Below are positions 43,213-54,576 of a DNA stretch of 64,000 nt, in pieces. Under the pieces are notes generated by a model. It was not told where the DNA came from, did no database searches, and saw only the letters and a program-made list of their open reading frames with translations. Positions within the stretch are counted from its first letter, which is position 1. Each line of letters begins with the position of its first letter. A program made the position numbers and the translations under genes. The DNA comes from Phycomyces nitens (Eukaryota; Mucoromycota; Mucoromycetes; Mucorales; Phycomycetaceae), in assembly GCA_022702545.1 (NCBI GenBank), contig JAHRBC010000001.1, positions 2,728,001-2,792,000 of the forward strand, read 5' to 3'.

Positions 43213-44080
43213 AAAGGCGCTCTTCACTATGGTGGACCGATTTTTAAAATAGAAGGTGTAAAGCTATTTTATAATTTAATAAAAAAAATTGATTATTATT
43301 ATAGCAGTTATAAGACTAAATTTAGTAGGAATTATTTCCAAACAAAACTTAAAATTACCCAGGCCAAGGTAAATATCACAGCCTTAAAAAGGCAACTATC
43401 ATACAAAAATTTATTTTATCCAATAAAAATCAATAATATATCCAAAATAACATTGCTAAACTAACATGTTACACTGCTCATTTTCACAGCTTGTATTATT
43501 ACTACTTTGTATTCTAAATTATTTTATTTTGGGATCTTATTACTCATTTATTCAACAGTACTTTGTATAAAAATTGATTTTAACAGCTTTAAAACCCACA
43601 TCTATTGCTTTGAGCAAAAACATAAAGTTTCAAGATGTATTTAAATTATATCATTGACAAATATTCAAAGTATTAGAAATATATTATATATATAAAAAAG
43701 AATATAAAGTGATTTTAGCATCATAATAACTTATTTTAGATATTTACTAAAATGTCTACTAAATAACTATGGTGTTATAATACAAATATCCAAATAGAAA
43801 CTAAAAATCTTCACGGTGAAACATTGCTGTATAGTAACCTCATTTTGGATATATGGTTCATTTTTGTTGGATAAAATAAATTTTTGTATGATAGTTGCCT
43901 TTTTAAGGCTGTGATATTTGCCTTGGCCTGGGTAATTTTAAGTTTTGTTTGGAAATAATTCCTACTAAATTTAGTCTTATAACTGCTATAATAATAATCA
44001 ATTTTTTTTATTAAATTATAAAATAGCTTTACACCTTCTATTTTAAAAAATCTGCCCATAATAGTAAAGAGCACCATTTA
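43213..44080. repeat. Second inverted repeat (arms ~235-260 bp, spacer ~350 bp)
   Basis: The segment from about 43213 to 43470 recurs in reverse complement at about 43820-44080, starting from GGCGCTCTTCACTATGG against a related GGTGCTCTTTACTATTATGG. Both copies encode the same Lys/Tyr-rich peptide. The minus-strand copy is intact from 44077 to 43811 (88 codons, MVLFTIMGRFFKIEG, later KITQAKANITALKRQL). The plus-strand copy holds the middle portion. I recognise no domain. Conservation of the frame in both arms suggests either a recent inverted duplication or a fold-back element with coding arms. Confidence 0.7.
43811..44077 (-). CDS. Unrecognised 88-residue ORF in the right arm of an inverted repeat
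   Basis: Lys/Tyr/Phe-rich peptide starting MVLFTIMGRFF and ending LLYSNVSP. The centre (KLKITQAKANITALKRQL) could form a basic amphipathic helix. The same peptide, with a few substitutions, is readable in the opposite arm. It might be part of a transposon protein. Nothing shows that it is expressed, and it may be a pseudogene fragment. Confidence 0.25.
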   Translation of the reverse strand: MVLFTIMGRFFKIEGVKLFYNLIKKIDYYYSSYKTKFSRNYFQTKLKITQAKANITALKRQLSYKNLFYPTKMNHISKMRLLYSNVSP

Positions 44081-44756
44081 AAAGAAATTAGACCTGTCTA
44101 ATCTTCTCTTAATTACTCTAAAAAGATTCCAAAGTTGTCTCAATCTCAAGTAAAAACACTGTACTAATAACGCCAGTTATTTTCCTTTTTTGTACTACCA
44201 CGGAAACTAAAAATCAAAAATAGCCTTTTATGGAAAACGCAAAAGTGAAAATAAAAACCCCAAACCCTCTGTTATATATAAATATTTTATAATTATTATT
44301 TGCCTCCCTAAACGCCTCTTTCACCTTCACTTTCACTTAACTTTCACTCACTTTCACTTTCACTTTCACTTCCTCTCCCTTTCTTTCTCCCAAATATTTA
44401 AATATATAAATATAACTAAGTATATATATATATATATATCTTTATATATTTATTTATTTATTTTATATTTATATATTGTATTGTATTGTATTGTATTGTA
44501 TTGTATTATATCATTATATTTATTAATTTAATTTAATTTAATTTATATATATATATATATCGCTTAATACATATATATATATATATATATATACATATAT
44601 TTATATACACACCCACATACATACATACATACATTCATACATACATACATATTACATATATACATATATACATATTACAGACTCACAAATACGCATCCAG
44701 ACACACCGCAACATCAACTAAAATAGAACGACGGAAAGACAATCTTGTATTTTACA
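44081..44756. promoter_or_regulatory. Promoter/5' UTR region of the AGC kinase, rich in simple repeats
   Basis: Upstream of the kinase start lies a run of CTTTCA units (about 44318-44371), then (TATTG)n at about 44473-44508, AT-dinucleotide tracts at about 44420-44440, 44545-44560 and 44570-44592, and (ACAT)n at about 44615-44660. There is no coding frame. Pyrimidine-rich blocks near starts are common in fungal promoters. Specific sites cannot be named. Confidence 0.5.
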
Positions 44757-46718
44757 ATGGCGTTTTACAAAGATGATAAGGATGTCGAGATGGCTATCAC
44801 AGCACCACCCCCTTCCTACTCGTCTTCACAAATACCTTCCAGGTTCAAATCTTTCTTTAGCCCTCAAACAAGCGATATTTCATACGACTCCTCCTTCACA
44901 GTCCCAAACGATTTCGAAGCCCCAAAACAACAAAAGGGTTTCAAAAGCAACTCTTGGTTCTCAAACACATCCCTTACCAACAACTCCAAAGCAATCCGTA
45001 GAGTTGCTTCCGCTCCCAATGCCAACTCTCTCAACGCCCAACGTCCTCCAAACTATCCAAACCAATCTCAACAATCAAACCCTCCTCACTACAGCAGCCT
45101 TCTTCAGATGAAGCTCAACAATGGGACCTCTGAAGCATTTTCTTCAGTGCCTGCATTCCCTGGCCAACTCCAACGCATGCGCTCATTCCGTCGTACATAC
45201 AGCTCAAACAGCATCAAGGTACGCCAGGTCGAGGTTGGTCCCTCGAGCTTCTCAAAGATTCGTATGCTTGGCAAAGGAGACGTCGGCAAGGTCTATATGG
45301 TCAAACAAAAGGATACTGACAAGCTGTTTGCCATGAAAGGTAACTTTTTGGTTCTTTATTATATTATTTCTTTATTTATTGTGTTATTGGTAGATCCTAA
45401 TCCAATAAAATTCCATCACTTTAGTACTCTCAAAACGGGAGATGATCAAACGCAACAAGATCAAGCGAGCCCTGGCTGAACAGGAGATCCTTGCCACCTC
45501 GAACCACCCATTTATCGTCACTCTCTACCATTCGTTCCAAAGCCAGGATTATCTTTATTTTGTGATGGAGTACTGCATGGGAGGAGAGTTCTTTAGAGGT
45601 AAGGTTTCTTCTAATGATCGTTTAACACCAAATTGACCATTGTAAAAAATAAATAAATAAAGCACTTCAATTGAGACCAGGAAAGTGTCTGGATGAAGAG
45701 GGAGCAAAGTTCTATGCAGCCGAGGTTACTGCCGCATTGGAGTATCTTCATCTTCAGGGTCACATCTATAGAGATCTCAAGCCAGAAAGTAATAAGGATA
45801 AAACTTGGCATTCAATGGCTTAACTGTGCTCAATAGATATCCTTCTCCACCAGAGTGGGCACATTATGCTGACCGACTTTGATCTTAGCAAGGGATCCAG
45901 CCCTCCAGGAAAGCCTGGCGTTGTCAAGGCGAGTTCGCCCAACCAGGTAAAGTGGTGTTTTTTTTTGGGGCCATTGTGAAGGGGATCTAGGCTTATTGTT
46001 CTGTAGCCACCCTCGATCAATACAAAATCATGTGTAAACAACCTACGAACAAACAGCTTTGTCGGCACCGAAGGTACTCCACAATTGGTACTTTGCGGCC
46101 ATGCGCTGATACTTCCCTAGAATACATTGCCCCCGAGGTCATCAAGGGCTGCGGCCATACAAGTGCCGTTGACTGGTGGACTCTGGGGATCTTGATCTTT
46201 GAGATGCTATACGGAACAACACCTTTCAAAGGTGCCAATAGAAACGAGACCTTTTCGCGTATCATGTTCTGGGACGTCAAGTTTCCTGATCAACCGGCAC
46301 CCTATCAGAACCGAACCCTGTCGAGTCCGGGCAAGAATCTCATCCGGAAGCTGCTTCACAAGGATGAGAACAGTAGACTAGGATCCTGCGCAGGCGCGGC
46401 TGATGTCAAGACACATCCCTTTTTCAAAAACATCAACTTTGCCCTCCTCAGACACCAATCGCCTCCTATTCTACCTCTTGTCCACAAGTCAAACGGTATC
46501 GATGCCGTCAACTTTCGACGAATGCCACCAGAGAGCATGAGCCTTGACCTGGAATCAGATGACGTCATGGTCAATATCCACAATGACCATAAAAACAACC
46601 CCTTTGAAAAGTTCAGTTCAAGTAAGTACCAAATCCACAACTCTAGTATCTAACACTACCAACAGTGACCTTGTACCACGAAGGAGACTCTGACTCTGAA
46701 ATCGAAGAAGAAGTCTAG
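44757..46718 (+). CDS. FPK1: AGC-family kinase of the flippase-kinase (Fpk1/Kin82/Nrc-2) type
   Basis: Seven exons: 44757-45339, 45425-45598, 45663-45788, 45837-45946, 46007-46073, 46121-46621 and 46666-46718, all in phase, giving 537 residues. Residues 1-~160 are Ser/Pro/Asn-rich and disordered. The kinase has GKGDVGKV, Lys194 (FAMKVL), [17 protein letters not shown] with catalytic Asp290, DFD (308-310) and GTEEYIAPE. DFD in place of DFG is typical of AGCVIII kinases such as plant phototropins and fungal Fpk1/Nrc-2. It should not be read as a dead kinase. The C-tail carries PFEKFSS and an acidic end SDSEIEEEV, as in the fungal members. In yeast these kinases phosphorylate Dnf flippases and control membrane asymmetry and polarity. 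The start is the first ATG (44757). Confidence 0.9.
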
Positions 46719-46957
46719 AACTTGATTTAGAGCCAAAAAAAAAAATATTAGTACTTTATTTTTATTATTATATTTTACAATTACCAAAACCACACACACA
46801 CACATACACACAATTTCTCTCTCTCTCTCTCACACACTCTCTCTCTATATATTTTTTAATTATTATTATTATTATTTTTTAAAAGAAAGACAAAAATCAA
46901 AGTATATCATACAATCAATAATTCCATGTCTTTATTGTCATGCTTATATTCCAGAAC
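46719..46957. other. Convergent intergenic spacer between kinase and Arp2
   Basis: It holds CA and CT dinucleotide repeats (about 46793-46848) and A/T-rich 3' ends of both genes. At 239 bp the two 3' UTRs are likely to meet or overlap. Confidence 0.6.
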
Positions 46958-48738
46958 TTAGGCAGTGGAGCCCAGGACACCCATCTTGTCCAGTGCACGA
47001 ACACCCTGCTCCTCCCACTCTTGCTTTGTCACCCACCAGGAGTCCTTGTTCTTCATAATGTCAGCAAGGACAGCACCACCCAAGAATACCCTTTTGCCAA
47101 TCAAATTCATCAATACCATAATAATTAATATCAGCTTTTAGACTTACATGTGCTTGCGTCTAGGAGGGTCTTCGATGCGAATCTTGAATTTCTATAAAAC
47201 TATTAGTGGACATATCTTGCCATCAAAACACGTACGCTCAATCGGCTGACATCTCCATCCAAGACATTTGTGAGGTATAGCTGCTTCATCTCTTTTTCAA
47301 GACGACTGGGCAGACCAGGGTACATGGTCGAACCTCCAGAAAGCACAATGTGCTTGTAGAGATCAGCCCGAATATCAATATCGGCCGATTGAATGGTGTT
47401 GAACAGCATTTCTACAACAACAGTTTAAATATATATACATACACATATACATAATTAAAGCAGTTTGCTTACCAGCCATGCCACCAGCCTCAACGTCCAC
47501 AAGATGAGGTTGGAAAAGACACTCGGGAGCCTCGAATCTCTCTGATCCGACCTTGATTACGCGACCATCTGGAAGCTAGACAAAGAGTTATCGTCAAGCC
47601 GTCTGGTGCAGTCAACCATGACCTTACCTCGTAGTTTTCAACCAAGGTTGTTGTCTCGTTGCCAAGCTTTTGGTCCAATTCAAGATCATAACTAAGCCCA
47701 AAAAATAACCATGAATATCTGGAGGTTCTGGCCATTTGATTTACCTGACATAGCACAGCTTTTCCTTGATCTGTCTAATGGTCTCAAAATCAGCAGTGCG
47801 GTTGAATGCATAGCCACGGAGCAACAAGAGCTTGATAAGGTATCGGGTAACATGTCGACCGGCAACATCCAGGCGGCGTGTCAAGTTTGCAGGAGCATAG
47901 CCTTCATAGACAGGAACCTTTTCAAGACAAACAATACATTATAGATGGCAAGATTAGCTATAGACCATATACATTATATATGTATATATATATTGTTACG
48001 ATTCTACTTACAATATGCGTCACACCATCACCAGAATCAACCACAACACCAGACAAGAGACCTTGGGCAAACAAGGTCAGGACAGCCTGGATGGCTACAT
48101 AGGCCCCCTGGAACCCATACTCCTCAAACATAATCTGAGCCATTTGTTCACGGTTGGCGCGTGGGTTCATTGGTGCTTCGGTCAAGAGAATCTTGCAATC
48201 TCTGGGATCAACCTTGAGTTTCTCATCAAAAGTATAATTCCACAAATGACGCATATCTTCCCAGTTTCTTATGATGCCGTTCTCCATTGGGTATGACATT
48301 TGGAGACTGTTGCGAAGTGCAGCAGCTTCATCACCAATCATGATATCCTTGATCTTGAGATTGCCTACTTTTTCCTCGGCACGCAAGATGGGTCGACCAA
48401 CTACACTGGGAAAAACATGTTCGGGAAAGTTGGAACCAGCATAACCACATTTAACAAACTGTATATATACAAAAATTAAGATAAAGAAAGAGAGCGAGAG
48501 AGGCAACATTTATAACTGTCAATTGACTTCATCATCACATTGTAATATAGAAAAAAGGCTTGTGTAGATGTATAAATGGGAATGACCATCAACTATCCAA
48601 TCTACCCAAATACAAATACACTATAGACACTTTTTATCGTGTATATATTACTTTAAAAAAGCTCATAAACATAATATAAAAAAAGGAAAGACTTACACCC
48701 GTTCCGTTATCAACAACGAGTGTCTTTGTTGCATCCAT
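46958..48738 (-). CDS. ARP2: Actin-related protein 2 (Arp2), Arp2/3 complex
   Basis: Eight exons: 48697-48738, 48012-48458, 47745-47917, 47628-47691, 47473-47575, 47236-47411, 47148-47191 and 46958-47090, giving 393 residues (human Arp2 has 394). The start [14 protein letters not shown] and continuation [20 protein letters not shown] are diagnostic of Arp2 and not of actin. The nucleotide-binding segments [17 protein letters not shown] and [17 protein letters not shown] are intact, as are [14 protein letters not shown] and FLGGAVLAD. Arp2 is one of the two actin-like subunits that form the branch nucleus of the Arp2/3 complex, needed for endocytic patches. Only the first 14 codons lie in exon 1, followed by a 238-nt intron, the longest of the genes modelled here. 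Nothing is missing. Confidence 0.97.
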
Positions 48739-49287
48739 AATGAGTTGAAGATAATAAAATGAATACGGGAATAGGTTATAAATATATATATGTATATATA
48801 TAAAAATGCGCTTGGGGTGAACGTTTGAGTTCCTTTCAATTTGTCTTTAAGCTCAGTATACTGGACTTGCTCCGCTCTTCCAAAGCTTGTCTCGCGTTAG
48901 TGATGTCATTGGATCATGACGTAAAATTCAGCAAGTAATTCATTTGTGATCCTGTCCGGGTCGAGCAGACATGCAGTTCGAGATAGTCTGTGATGGCTCA
49001 CCCCATAATGGATGTGATTTGGTCGTGCCAGGACATGGTTTGCAGAGCCATACACATACATACATACACATACACACACCTCTTTTATATGTTTTTTTAG
49101 GCCACTTGTCCACCACGTATTGACTATTGGCATTGCAAAGTATTATTTATATTAAAACATATGGAATGGCTCGAGTACATTTAGACAGAATTATTATTCA
49201 GTAGGTTGTAAGAAATTAAGTTTTATTAGAGATAGCTTGTATTAAGAATAATAATAAGAATTGATATATAAGGGATATAATTGCTAT
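48739..49287. other. Intergenic, ~550 bp
   Basis: Arp2 promoter side and 3' end of the purine permease, both on the minus strand. It contains an AT tract at about 48780-48802 and a CA/TA repeat at about 49050-49080. No gene seen. Confidence 0.5.
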
Positions 49288-51367
49288 TTAGTTGCCATAG
49301 TACTCGGCCTTTTCGGTCTGAGAGACAAAGTTTTGGTTGGGAATGCTGTCAGAGATGCCAGAGTGATTAGTGATAACTCCAGTGGGTGTCTCGAGCTTGA
49401 CATCGTCTTCAAACTCGTATTCATCCTTGTGCCAGTCAAACGACTGTCCGCGAGACTTTGCAATAAGGAACTGGATCCAGACAGGAACAAACGAGCGGCT
49501 CAGGGCAGCAGTCCACCAGTCCTCGCGCTGGGAATAGTCTGGGCGAATGTAGCCACCGGTGGCCTTGTCCATGACATAGACAAAACCGTTGATGATGATG
49601 TAGGAAATGATGCCACCAATGACACCATAGGCAATAGAGTATGTGAATGGCATGACAGCAAGAGTGATGAATGCAGGAATGGCATCTCCGGGGTAATCCC
49701 AGTTGATGTTACGAATACCAGAAGTCATCATTGAGCCGACTACAATAAGCGCAGGACCTGTAGACCATGGAGGGAAACTGGCAAAGATTGGCGAAAAAAA
49801 GATGGAAATAAAGAAACCAAAGGCAGTTGCAATGGCAGTGATACCGGTACGACCACCCTCAGCAATACCAGCACCAGACTCAATAAAGGCAGTGCAAGGA
49901 GAAGAACCAAAGCAAGAACCAATGGTGATGGTAAGAGCATCGGTCATGAAAGCCCAGGTAGAGTGCTCAAAGTCTCCGGCCTTGTCAGTGAAGCCACCAT
50001 AGCGGGCCATGGAGTACATGGTACCAGTGGTGTCCATAATATCCACATACTAATGTAGATGATCTATATTAGTCTTTGTGCTTAAATATTAATCTATGAT
50101 CTTACCAAGAAGGTGATCAGGGCGATCCAGATGTCCTTGCCAGTGAGGTTGAAATCAAAGCGGCCAAGGGTACTGGAGTGGGAGTTAATTAACTGTATCA
50201 AATAGGTCTAGATATACTTACTGCTCCATCTTGTGGACTGTAACGACCTTTTTGAAATAGTCGAACATAAGATCACCCTGGGGAGTGTAGGGGAAGTAGG
50301 TGACCTTGTTCACACGGGGCCAGGAAGTAATGGCAATAAAGACAATTGAGATCAAGATGGCACCTCTGACGCGGTACAACAAGAGGATGGACATGATGAC
50401 AAGACCAAGGATACCTAGTGAATTGGTCAGCACAATATTTAGTAAACACAATATGGACTTACCCATGTAAAGAGTTCCAGACTCCATGTGTCCCCATTGA
50501 CAGACACCATCAACACTCAAGGCATCCGCAGGACAACCACCTTTTTAAAAATAAAAAATAAATAAAAAATGTTAAAGGTGGCCAGGATTTGGTTGATAGA
50601 CAAATTACCCAATGTAACCAGTGTGGACTTGTCGAGACTGACGAGACCAATACCGGCTGATTTCTGGAGACCAATAAAGCACAGATAGAGTCCAATACCA
50701 CAGCCCATGGCAATCTTGATACTCATGGGAATAATACGTGCCAGCCATTGTCGAATACCGAATATAGAGAGAACAAAGAAGATGAGACCTTCGATAAATA
50801 CAGCAGCCAAGGCAGTCTCGTAAGACACCTTGCCACTGCCATGGAAGCCAACGACGGTGTATGTAAAGTAAGCATTGAGACCCATACTATTGACAGGTTA
50901 GTATGTGGCTCTGTTGATTATTATTTTTTCTTAAATGACTTACCCAGGGGCCATGCCGATGGGAAGGTTAGCAAAGACACCGATGAGAATAGAGGAAATC
51001 ATGGCAATAATTGTTGTGCCCATGATCAAATCCAGTTTGACTTGGTAGACACAGTTCATGTAATCTTCGTTGAGAGAGCAGACGGGATCAGCCTCGCTGA
51101 ATTCACAGACACAGGTTCCTCCGCTGTCACTGATAATCGAGGAGTTTACAGAGATGATGTATGCCTATATGAAATGTTTTAATTTAAATAACATCCTTGA
51201 GGGTTGTGATTTCGTACCATGGCGAAAAAGGTTGTGAGGCCGGCACGGATTTCGGTCGAAAACAGAGTTCCTTTACGTTCACGTCTGGCTCCAGAGCCAT
51301 CGAGCTGAAAGTGCCTGCCGACAAATGAATGCGCAACGGCACTGTTGAGATTATCAATCCAAGTCAT
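49288..51367 (-). CDS. azgA: AzgA-type purine permease (NCS2/nucleobase transporter superfamily)
   Basis: Seven exons: 51218-51367, 50944-51164, 50609-50886, 50463-50540, 50222-50414, 50106-50172 and 49288-50049, all in phase, giving 582 residues, typical for the family. The N-terminus [17 protein letters not shown] leads into [17 protein letters not shown], the conserved first membrane segment. Later come [19 protein letters not shown] and the substrate-site segment [20 protein letters not shown], followed by several further hydrophobic segments. The cytoplasmic tail is acidic. Fungal AzgA transports hypoxanthine, adenine and guanine with protons at the plasma membrane. Exact specificity cannot be read. 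The start at MTWIDNL is preferred over an upstream non-ATG frame. Confidence 0.93.
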
Positions 51368-53163
51368 GTTGAGTTGAGTTGAATTGACTCTGTTTCCTGA
51401 AGGAATTAAGAAAGAGTGCGCTTGCAAAGGAACAGCTGAAATGAAGATATTTCTCATTTATATACATAATATGTGCATATTTTAGGATCGTTGCCTCACC
51501 TTCCTAGCCTGGAACTAGAATAGAATAAAAGAGTCTTGTGCCTCCAAAGAGCTGTATGGCTATATTGATACGATTGGGTATGCAGTGGAATCTCCGAAAC
51601 TGGTACCACAGAATACATAAGAGATAAGGCTATTAAGAAATACAAAAAAACAAGCTGTTTTTTCCATGATAACCACTGACAATTGCTAATACAATTCGAA
51701 TTCTCTCAACCAAATCAATTATACTGGAATTACTCTGGTTTATCTGGCTATAGTGCCTAAATGACACCCTACAGAGCAACCTGGCCATTTGTCTCACGCT
51801 CTTTAATTAGCGATAGCTGGCTGATTAGATTTCAGCTTCTGGATAGCCTCTAAATAGGTGTTCCCTGATCACAATAGCACTCTACTACAGGATTTTATTG
51901 GACTCCAAATGTCGGAATGATAATCATTGTATATAAAAAGATTAAGGTGTGTACTAGATATCCTCTTGCAACAAGATAAGTACCCGAATATTGTGTCGAA
52001 TGAACAAAATAAGCTATAGGATAAGAGATTACATTGTGATTTGGCTTTATCTTTACGTATTCTGTGTATACCACTCGTTCTTATAGCAGTGAATTTAGTG
52101 TCATTTATACCCTAGCACTTCAAATCACTTTATCTCTTATATTAATACCACTTTGCTGATCGTATTCTCGAAAAATGCCAAATTAAAATCGTTCGATTCC
52201 CCTAGTAACAAATCACACAGCTGGGCTTTATTTCCATTAAATATATTTCAGATCTGACCCACAAAAATAAAAAAAAATAAAAAATAAAAAAAAAGAGAGA
52301 AAAGTAGATCCATGAGATTGATCTTGGTCACTACTTGAGTCATCAAAAAACGGATAAAATTTTTTTATAATGAACAATTAAAACATTGGTCGTTTCTAAA
52401 TATTGGTTCCACATGGGAGTACGACCATTGAACCCTGTAAAGTGACCATTATCTCGGATAATAGTCGCCAAACGCCTTAATATCCTTTTTGTTATACGCA
52501 TCAGTTGCACAAGCAGCAGAAGCATTAGTTGTTTGGTAATCATAAGTCTATTATTATTATTACATATAGGAATATTAATAGGGTCGTGCATTTTGATAAA
52601 GAAGCCATTTTGACGATTTGGTTTTGTCTTGCACGATCACAAATATGGTGTGTGATACCATACATTGACTAGATTATCTTGAAAATATCAAGCCACTCCT
52701 TGTTTGGCCAAAGAAATAGCCAAAGTTGATTGAAGAAATACTTGAGGTGTTGCTAGGCAACCTCCAACAAGGGGCTCAAGATGCTCACCAAACACTGTTT
52801 GTATTGATATCTGGCAATGTAACCTTTGTAAATTAAAACAAAAATGATTGTCTGATGGTGATAAGGATGCCAAAACAGCATGAGTCGAGGCAGTTGGAGC
52901 CCTGCTTTTCTCTGAGATCAAAGCACAATATTTTATATAAAATAATCGAAAAAAAAATCCAAAGGCTAATTTAAATCATATCAAACACGCGCAAAATAAG
53001 CGCGCTCCAGGGTGTAAGATAAACTATCCTCGTCCTAGTAAGATTTGTATTCTGCTTTGTGGATTCACACTGAAACTGGATAGACCAAAATTTTCCGGGG
53101 TTCACTCCGACTGATACGCATTGACCCGGTTCAAAAATGAAAAAGGGGTCCTGAGAAGACTGA

Positions 53164-53610
53164 ATGGATCATACTTTGGCTTCCATCGTATTTACTTTAT
53201 CAATATACCATCAAGCTTATTGTTTGGGTATAAATACAAGCCAAATTCATGTCCTAATTTCCGCATTGCCTTATTTTTCTTCTTTTTTTTTTGAATCACA
53301 TGCAACATTTATGATATGCATACTCCGGACCATTTACATGTTCGGTCCGGACATTGTCAAATCTGATCGCGTCCCTGACACGTGCGGTGGGGGTGTAGCA
53401 GATCCTTTATTTTTTTTTTATACATTTTTTTGGTTGGCCGAGGACGTCTTTAGGTACAGGTGCCGAGATCATTAAAGCTCCTTCTCTCTTTGACAGTGCG
53501 TATGTATCAAACTCTATAGTTGACCTGAGATTTCTACTAGCCATGAAGATGCTCGATCCATGTATCCAAATGGATGGAATAGATTTTGGAGACATGGATA
53601 CGGTGTATTG
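53164..53610 (+). pseudogene. Possible two-exon gene remnant
   Basis: A plus-strand frame carries MFGPDIVKSDRVPDT and could be spliced across ~70 nt (donor near 53380, acceptor TTTAG at about 53454). The downstream frame reads TGAEIIKAPSLFDSAYVSN and continues to FGDMDTVY followed by a stop at about 53610. Composition of both parts is protein-like. The upstream half is hydrophobic and low-complexity and lacks a convincing start. I do not recognise a family. It may be a young or dying gene. Confidence 0.3.
53324..53351. repeat. Perfect 8-bp inverted repeat, 12-nt loop
   Basis: TCCGGACC and GGTCCGGA flank a 12-base loop. It lies inside the possible coding remnant and stands out in an otherwise AT-rich stretch. 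A related palindrome, TTGTCCGG-T-CCGGACAA, is at about 42978-42994. Confidence 0.5.
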
Positions 53611-53976
53611 AATGGATGGTCAGGATATCTATTTTAACTTTTTATATATATATTATTATTATTATATTATTTTATATACTATATACATATATTATATACT
53701 ATATATATATATAATTTAATATTATATATAAATACTTTATATTAAATATTAAATACACATAGATAATATATTTATTATATATATATATGTGTATAATATA
53801 AACCATATAATTCACATTTTGCGCATTATAAAATTGAGCTTTGGTTATATTCTAACAATCTAAAAATCATCTATTCTTTTCATGTCCATCAAATTAACAA
53901 TCATCAATAACGACGACCATGACGACCATGACGATTTCAAAATAATCAATTTATGCAACAGACTTTTGAGCAAATA

Positions 53977-54576
53977 ATGGTCAGATACGCTGCTACACCC
54001 GTCAACCCTGCTAAGGCTGCCAAGTCCAGAGGTTCCTACCTCCGTGTTCACGTACGTCTGTGGACTCTAGTCATTCAATCATTCAATCATTAATCAATTC
54101 ATTAGTTCAAAAACACCCACGAAGTTGCCGTTGCTGTCCAGGGCTTGAAGCTCTCCAAGGCTTATAGCTACTTGAACAACGTCAATGAGCACAGACAGGC
54201 CATTCCTTTCCGCCGTTTCAACGGTGGTGTTGGCCGCACTGCTCAGGCCAAGGAGTTTGGCACCACCCAGGCTCGTTGGCCCGTAAAGTCCATCAAGTTC
54301 GTCACTGACCTCTTGAAGAACGCCGAGTCCAACGCCGAGTCCAAGGGTTTGAACGTCGAGGAGCTTTACATCTCCAGCGTCATTGTCAACCAGGCCCCCA
54401 AGCACCGTCGCAGAACCTTCCGTGCCCACGGCAGAATCAACCCCTACATGACCTCGCCATCCCACATTGAGGTCATTCTGACCGAGAAGGATGAGGTTGT
54501 TCCCAAGGCCAACGACAAGAAGATTGTCCGCCTCAATGCTCGCCAGTTGGCCCGCAATGCCCGCACCTCTGCTTAA
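53977..54576 (+). CDS. RPL17: 60S ribosomal protein L17 (uL22)
   Basis: Two exons: 53977-54051 and 54106-54576, giving 181 residues. The start [19 protein letters not shown], then [15 protein letters not shown] and [17 protein letters not shown], are the conserved uL22 sequences. The last of these forms the beta-hairpin that lines the peptide exit tunnel. Codon use is clearly biased to C-ending codons (AAC, GTC, ATC, AAG) compared with neighbouring genes, as expected for a highly expressed gene. The single intron sits after codon 25. The protein belongs to the large cytosolic ribosomal subunit. Confidence 0.97.

Larger units (their letters stand above)
51368..53976. other. ~2.6 kb region with coding-like relics, no intact gene
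   Basis: Minus-strand frames 52343-52591 and 52688-52921 and plus-strand sequence at about 53164-53610 look partly protein-like, but no complete gene can be assembled. AT-only sequence fills 53640-53800 in front of the ribosomal-protein gene. A perfect 8-bp hairpin lies at 53324-53351. Confidence 0.5.

Noticed and set aside
52185..52205. GTTCGATTCCC resembling a tRNA T-loop
   Set aside because: No D-arm or acceptor stem is found in the required 60-70 bases upstream.
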